A stretch of 64,000 bases of DNA from Arthrobacter sp. Soc17.1.1.1. Its GTDB lineage: Bacteria; Actinomycetota; Actinomycetes; Actinomycetales; Micrococcaceae. Made by a program: the position numbers and the translations under genes. The notes beneath the pieces were generated by a model. That model was not told the DNA's origin. It did no database searches and saw nothing but the letters and a program-made list of their open reading frames with translations. The stretch lies in NCBI RefSeq assembly GCF_036867195.1, contig NZ_JBAJII010000001.1, positions 3,286,001-3,350,000 on the forward strand, in the 5' to 3' direction. Below, piece by piece: positions 59,792 through 64,000 of the stretch; position 1 is the first letter of the stretch, and the number at the start of each line of letters is the position of its first letter.

Positions 59792-61861
59792 TCAGGGCGC
59801 CGAGACGCGGGGGGTGTGCTCGGCACTCACCAGCGGGATGCCCTCCGGCAGCTGCTCCGGCGACCCCGGCAGGCTGACCGTGAACTCCGCGCCGCCCTCC
59901 TCGACGTTCCGGACGCTGATGGAACCGCCATGGGCCTCCGCGATGCGGCGGCAGATGGCCAGCCCCAGGCCGGTGCCCGTGGCCTGCCCGAGCCCGTTCT
60001 CGGAGCGGTGGAACTCCTCGAAGACCCGCTCGAGATCCCCCTCGGGGACCCCGATCCCGTTGTCCCGCACGTGGACCAGCGTCTGCCCGGTCGACGCGTC
60101 GGGACCCGTCGTCACGGTCACCTCGCCCGTACCGTCCGTCCTCCCGTACTTCATGGCGTTGCCCACGAGGTTCTCCATGAGCTGCAGGAACAGCCGCTCG
60201 TCGGCGTAGACGGGATCGGGCGCGTCCACGGTGAAGGCGACATCGGGGAGCTGTGTCCCCGGCAGCGCGGTGCGGAGGTCGATGATGCCCTCGACCAGCC
60301 CGCCGACGTCGATCCTCGACGCGGTGAGCCGCTCCTCCTTGGCGAGGCTGTAGGCCAGCAGGTTGCGGATGAGGGTCCTCATGCGCAGGCTCGCCCGCTG
60401 GAGCCGTTCGATGCTGGCCTGCCTCTCGGCGGGCGGGAGATCCGGGTCCTCGAGCAGTTCGAGCCACCCGTCGAACACCGTGAGCGGCGTCAGGAGGTCG
60501 TGGGCGACGACGGACGCGAAGCGCCCGAGATCGCGCTGGTACAGGCGCTCCCCCGTCACGTTGCGCATCACGAGCACCGCACCGCGTCCACCGGGGAGGG
60601 GGACGGCGTCGACCGACAGGTGCGTGACCTCGCCCGTGCGATGCGTGAGATCGATGTCCATGCGCTCGGTGACGATCCCCTGCAGCGCAAGGGTCAGGGG
60701 GTTGTCCTCGTCGGTCACGGGCTCCCCCCGAGGGGTGGTGACCTCGTAGTCGCGCCGCCAGATCTCCCCGGGCCGTGCGGTGCCCGGACCCAGCCAGCGC
60801 TCGCTCGCCCCGTTCTGGAAGATCAGGCGCCGGTCCGGACCGGCGACGAGGACGCCGTCGTTCATCCTGCCGATCACGAGGTCCCGGAGCTCCGCGGCCG
60901 TCCTGGCCTCCTCCGTGGCGCGGTACAGGCTGGCGATCAGCCGGCGACGCTCGTCCATGCTGAGGGCGAGGACCGCCGAGAGCGAGAAGGCGATGAACAT
61001 GAAGGACTGCGCCACGTAGGCGCCGGTCATGGGGCCCAGCTCCTGGAAGGGCCCGAGGCCCGCGAGGGTGAAGAAGACGAGGAAGGCGCCGCTCAGGAGC
61101 CCGTGCAGCATGGCCCACCCCGCGCGGAGCCGGAGGCCGGCCCACATGTGGGCCGGGATGGTGATGTAGGCGATCGGCAGGGCCGCGGCGGTCCCGAAGG
61201 TCGCGGTGTACAGGACCACCGAGACGAGGACGAGGAGGGCATACTCGGCGCGGCGCGCCCCGGTGAGCGGCGGAGGCACATCGCCGTCCGCCCGGGCCCT
61301 GAGGTTCGAGGCGAGGACGATGCCGAGGGACCCGAGCGCGGTCAGGGACACGGCGTGACGGACCAGCCAGGGGATGAAGGCCGCCAAGGGCTCGGCCATG
61401 CCGTCGAGCGCGCTGCCGGCGACGATGAACAGCGCGCCCACAGAGCAGGCGGCGACGGCCACCCCGCCGAGCCGGAGGTAGTCGCCCACGGACCGGACGG
61501 TGACGCCCGGCACGAGTCGCCGGAAGAGGGAGGCGGCCACGGCCGTCTGCGCCATGCTCCCGACCGCGACCGCGAGCGCCAGCGCCGGGCTCAGGCCGGT
61601 GGCCAGGTTGACGACGGCCAGGAGGGGCAGGGTCGCAGTGAGGGCCACGGCGAGGTCGCGGCGGGTACGGGAGGCCCAGAGACCCCAGAGGAAGTTGATG
61701 CCCGCGGCGGGCCAGACGAGCGCGAGCCCCGAGGACTCGAGGTTGGTGTGGCGGCCGAAGATCGCGGCCGCGGCGAGCAGGAGGGCGAACAGTGCGTGGA
61801 GGGACACGGGAGGAAGCGACACCAGTGTCCGCGCGACCACCTGCATGCGCCTGTCACCCAT
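59792..61861 (-). CDS. Membrane sensor histidine kinase with MASE1-like domain and PAS domain
   Basis: A 689-residue kinase. Residues of about 15-305 form eight or more membrane helices of the MASE1 type (GLALVWPAAGINFLWGLWAS). A PAS domain spans about 330-435 (MNDGVLVAGPDRRLIFQNGA). The H-box is FASVVAHDLLTPLTVF with His near 450; N-box LMENLVGNAMKYG, G-boxes RDNGIGVPEGD and GTGLGLAICRRIAEAHGG complete the ATPase. Ser/Val at SVVAHDLLTPL and Asp instead of Glu after His still fit HisKA. No response regulator is adjacent. MASE1 sensors' signals are mostly unknown. Confidence 0.88.
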   Translation of the reverse strand: MGDRRMQVVARTLVSLPPVSLHALFALLLAAAAIFGRHTNLESSGLALVWPAAGINFLWGLWASRTRRDLAVALTATLPLLAVVNLATGLSPALALAVAVGSMAQTAVAASLFRRLVPGVTVRSVGDYLRLGGVAVAACSVGALFIVAGSALDGMAEPLAAFIPWLVRHAVSLTALGSLGIVLASNLRARADGDVPPPLTGARRAEYALLVLVSVVLYTATFGTAAALPIAYITIPAHMWAGLRLRAGWAMLHGLLSGAFLVFFTLAGLGPFQELGPMTGAYVAQSFMFIAFSLSAVLALSMDERRRLIASLYRATEEARTAAELRDLVIGRMNDGVLVAGPDRRLIFQNGASERWLGPGTARPGEIWRRDYEVTTPRGEPVTDEDNPLTLALQGIVTERMDIDLTHRTGEVTHLSVDAVPLPGGRGAVLVMRNVTGERLYQRDLGRFASVVAHDLLTPLTVFDGWLELLEDPDLPPAERQASIERLQRASLRMRTLIRNLLAYSLAKEERLTASRIDVGGLVEGIIDLRTALPGTQLPDVAFTVDAPDPVYADERLFLQLMENLVGNAMKYGRTDGTGEVTVTTGPDASTGQTLVHVRDNGIGVPEGDLERVFEEFHRSENGLGQATGTGLGLAICRRIAEAHGGSISVRNVEEGGAEFTVSLPGSPEQLPEGIPLVSAEHTPRVSAP

Positions 61862-62139
61862 CCTGCCCGTCCACCGGCACCCGTATCCTGCCTCGACGGG
61901 ACCGGGAGCGCGGCCGCGACCGGCCGCCGATGGACAGCATACTTGCTGCCTCCCCCGCCCCGTGGGCGCTCCGGCCCCGGCGGGGCGGGCTCCCGAGAGC
62001 TCCCGCCCCTGCCCGGCGTCCTGCTGTCCTGCCGGCTACCCGAGGGGTCGCGGATGCCGCCGATGCCGGAGCCCGCGAACGGGCGCCGCCGGTCGAACAG
62101 GGTGAACACGTGCAGGGGCAGCGTAGGCCTTGACGGTTC

Positions 62140-62910
62140 TCAGGCGGTTCCTCCTGAGGAGGTGTCCATCCGGGCCAGCCAGCGGAGGGCTGCGGCCGTC
62201 GAGGCGAAGAACCTCGTGGGATAGGGCGGCGCGTGGAGCTGCTTGTAGTACCTGGCGATCGTCCGGTCTCCCTCCGCTCCGACGATCGCGAGCGCGCAGA
62301 CGCCCAGCCGCTCCGCGAACACGTCGAGCGCTTCGCGCGTGAGGGACACCATGTCGTTGTTGAGCGCGAGCATCGGCGGACGCCGGAGGGGATTCAGGGC
62401 GGCCGCTGCGGCGACCAGCGATTCCGCGGCGTCGGTGGTCACGCTCGTGCCGCGGTCCCACTCGACCACCAGGATGCCGTCCTCCATGCGGGCCCGGAAC
62501 GGGCTCGGACGGGCGGCGTCCCGGCTGGTGGCCTCCCCACCGTCGGCCTTCCCGGTCAACCACGCGATCGCCTCGGCCTCGTCGGTGAAGTACCTGCTCG
62601 GCGTCGCCGACCGGTAGTTGAAGGCCGTGAGCACCTTGCCCACCTCGTCCACGCCCACCACCCCCGTGCGCAGCGAGCAGGTGTCCTCGATGAGCAGGTG
62701 CCGGGCAGCCAGGGTGATCGCCTCGACCAGTCCGATGTTCACCAGGAGGGGGCGCTTGCCGGCGGGCGACGCCGCCGTCACGGCGGCCGTCGTCGAGCGG
62801 ACGTCGTCCGCCTCGATGACGACGCCCGCGGCCCAGCGCAGGCGCAGAAAATCGCCGTCATCCGTCAGTGTGTAGCGCGACCGCTCCCCAGCGTGCCCAG
62901 GCATCTGCAT
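62140..62910 (-). CDS. Duplicated STAS/SpoIIAA-like protein, unknown function
   Basis: A 256-residue protein with two copies of a domain of about 110 residues (about 10-118 and 140-248). Each runs: a beta strand ending in an acidic turn (DGDFLRLRWAAG; EDGILVVEWDRG), a helix, a central strand (PLLVNIGLVEAIT; PMLALNNDMVSLT), a long helix, a strand with GVVGVDEVG or ALAIVGAEGD, and a common end PSRYFTDEAEAIAWL / PTRFFASTAAALRWL. The alpha/beta order resembles STAS/SpoIIAA-like folds, and single-domain relatives (DUF7793-type, from memory) are known in actinobacteria. No enzyme motif. It lies between an orphan kinase and a flavin reductase. Confidence 0.75.
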   Translation of the reverse strand: MQMPGHAGERSRYTLTDDGDFLRLRWAAGVVIEADDVRSTTAAVTAASPAGKRPLLVNIGLVEAITLAARHLLIEDTCSLRTGVVGVDEVGKVLTAFNYRSATPSRYFTDEAEAIAWLTGKADGGEATSRDAARPSPFRARMEDGILVVEWDRGTSVTTDAAESLVAAAAALNPLRRPPMLALNNDMVSLTREALDVFAERLGVCALAIVGAEGDRTIARYYKQLHAPPYPTRFFASTAAALRWLARMDTSSGGTA

Positions 62911-63053
62911 CCGTTCGAATCGTGTGAGCTTCGATCCTAGGCGCCGGGGACGCCGGCGTCAGCACATGGCGCCCGTGGCGGCGGCGCATTGTGGCCCCGG
63001 CCGCAGCCGTGCAGGATGGGACGAGCGCCCGGAAGAGACCGAAGGAGTGTTCC

Positions 63054-64000
63054 ATGGACTACACGTTCGACGTCCTCGTGATCGGCGGCGGACCCGCCGG
63101 CATGGCGGCGGCCACACGCGCCGCCGAACTCGGGGCGCGCACAGCCGTCGTGGAACGCTCGGCCCTGGGCGGCACCTGCGTGAACTCGGGCTGCGTGCCC
63201 ACCCGTGTGCTCGCCAAGACGGCGCGCCTGTTCCGCGAGGTCCGGACGGCGTACGACTACGGGATCGTGGTGGACGCGCCGTCCGTCGACTGGGAGAAGA
63301 CCGTGCAGCGCGTCCACGCGACCGTGGCCCGCGTGCTCGCCGCGAAGGGGTACGGGCCCACCATGGAGCGCCTCGGCATCGAGCTGATCGAGGGCGACGC
63401 CGAGCTGACGGGTGAGCACACGGTCGTCGTGGGCGATCGCGAGGTGACCGCCGCCTCGATCATCCTGTGCATCGGCGGGAGCGGCCGGCGCCTGCCCATC
63501 GAGGGTGCCGAGCTCGCAGTGCTGCCGCACGAGGTGCTGGGCCTCGAGAGTCTCCCGGGCACGGTGGCGATCATCGGCGGCGGACACACCGGAGCCCAGA
63601 TGACCACCATCTTCGACGCTCTGGGTTCCGAGGTCCTCCTGCTGGACCTGGCGCCGCGCATCCTCATGACGGAGGACGACGACGTCGCGGCCGCGGTCAC
63701 GGCCGCCTTCACCGGCAAGGGCGTGCAGGTGGAGACGGGCATCGGCGGGGTGGACGGCATCCGCGCGGACGGCGGAGGGCTGAGCCTCACCTGGCAGCAG
63801 GACGGCGCCCCGCGCTCCCGGTCCGTGGACGCGGTCATCATGGCGGCGGGCTGGCCCGCGAACCTGCCGGGGCTGGGTCTCGACGCGGCCGGCGTCGCGA
63901 CCTCCCGCTCCTTCATCCCCGTGGACGAGTACCTGCGGTCCAACGTGCCGCACATCTTCGTGGCGGGCGATGCCAACGGCAGCAGCATGCTCGTGCAGGC
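63054..64000 (+). CDS. FAD-dependent pyridine nucleotide-disulfide oxidoreductase (3' end outside window)
   Basis: The first 315 residues of a class I flavin disulfide reductase. GGGPAG (11-16) binds FAD, GGTCVNSGCVPTR has the redox pair Cys42-Cys47, IIGGGHTGAQ (about 174) binds NAD(P)H and VPHIFVAGDANGS is the second FAD motif. The usual Lys of GCVPSK is Arg here (GCVPTR). The family includes lipoamide dehydrogenase, mercuric reductase, mycothione reductase and SthA. The active-site His at the C-terminus is not visible, so the subtype is open. GAAGGAG precedes ATG 63054. Confidence 0.9.
   Translation, partial: MDYTFDVLVIGGGPAGMAAATRAAELGARTAVVERSALGGTCVNSGCVPTRVLAKTARLFREVRTAYDYGIVVDAPSVDWEKTVQRVHATVARVLAAKGYGPTMERLGIELIEGDAELTGEHTVVVGDREVTAASIILCIGGSGRRLPIEGAELAVLPHEVLGLESLPGTVAIIGGGHTGAQMTTIFDALGSEVLLLDLAPRILMTEDDDVAAAVTAAFTGKGVQVETGIGGVDGIRADGGGLSLTWQQDGAPRSRSVDAVIMAAGWPANLPGLGLDAAGVATSRSFIPVDEYLRSNVPHIFVAGDANGSSMLVQ

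Noticed and set aside
1..64000. Mobile elements, prophage or integrase
   Set aside because: No transposase, integrase, phage gene or terminal inverted repeats were found, and base composition is uniform on inspection.

Overview
The window is high-GC actinobacterial chromosome. Protein families, actinobacterial riboswitch classes (SAM-IV, c-di-AMP), a DtxR/IdeR-type iron box and mycobacterial-style LpqY-SugABC genes point to Micrococcaceae (Arthrobacter or a close relative); the genus is an inference. I see no insertion sequence, prophage, integrase or CRISPR array. Genes are densely packed, mostly in short operons with GTGA/ATGA stop-start overlaps. The window opens inside a sugar ABC ATPase gene and closes inside a flavin disulfide reductase gene.

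Layout. 1-2664: galactofuranose/ribose-type sugar ABC transporter (ATPase end, two permeases). 2695-3573: class IV aminotransferase. 3643-6390: promoter, SAM-IV riboswitch and a three-gene polar amino-acid ABC importer. 6531-9597 (minus): TPP riboswitch and a YkoE-type ECF thiamine or precursor importer. 9749-14927: small membrane proteins, FUSC-like protein, amino-acid permease, SulP transporter. 15052-16124: divergent arsR/arsC. 16190-18737: pterin-dehydratase/VOC fusion, FAD monooxygenase, UBP zinc finger. 18845-19225: orphan receiver protein. 19379-25703 (minus): complete Mrp Na+/H+ antiporter operon with MrpA and MrpB fused. 25856-30907: UMF1-type MFS, dCTP deaminase, tryptophan 2,3-dioxygenase, protealysin-like protease with an emfourin-like inhibitor, tRNA-Gly and panD.

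30991-35739: LpqY-SugABC-like trehalose or alpha-glucoside importer. 35756-38857: HerA-like ATPase with an apparent frameshift near its end, plus two unknown membrane proteins. 38886-44199 (minus): PRISE-like reductase, thioredoxin/NHL protein, CopD-CtaG membrane protein. 44320-45636 (minus): HU and three zinc-independent ribosomal proteins behind a perfect 23-bp palindrome. 45862-50267: GlgC-like nucleotidyltransferase, MarR regulator, LytM protein, SGNH hydrolase, DagK-type kinase. 50313-51900 (minus): M23 peptidase behind a c-di-AMP riboswitch. 52081-56260 (minus): siderophore uptake operon behind an iron box. 56346-64000: glutathionyl-hydroquinone-reductase-type protein, YihY, SDR, orphan MASE1 kinase, a duplicated STAS-like protein and the flavin reductase.

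The main theme is nutrient import under direct metabolite control: SAM over an amino-acid importer, TPP over a thiamine importer, c-di-AMP over a wall hydrolase, iron over siderophore uptake and probably zinc over alternative ribosomal proteins. The most interesting points are the SAM-IV-controlled amino-acid importer, the protease/inhibitor pair, the duplicated STAS-like protein, the frameshifted HerA gene and several uncharacterised palindromes.
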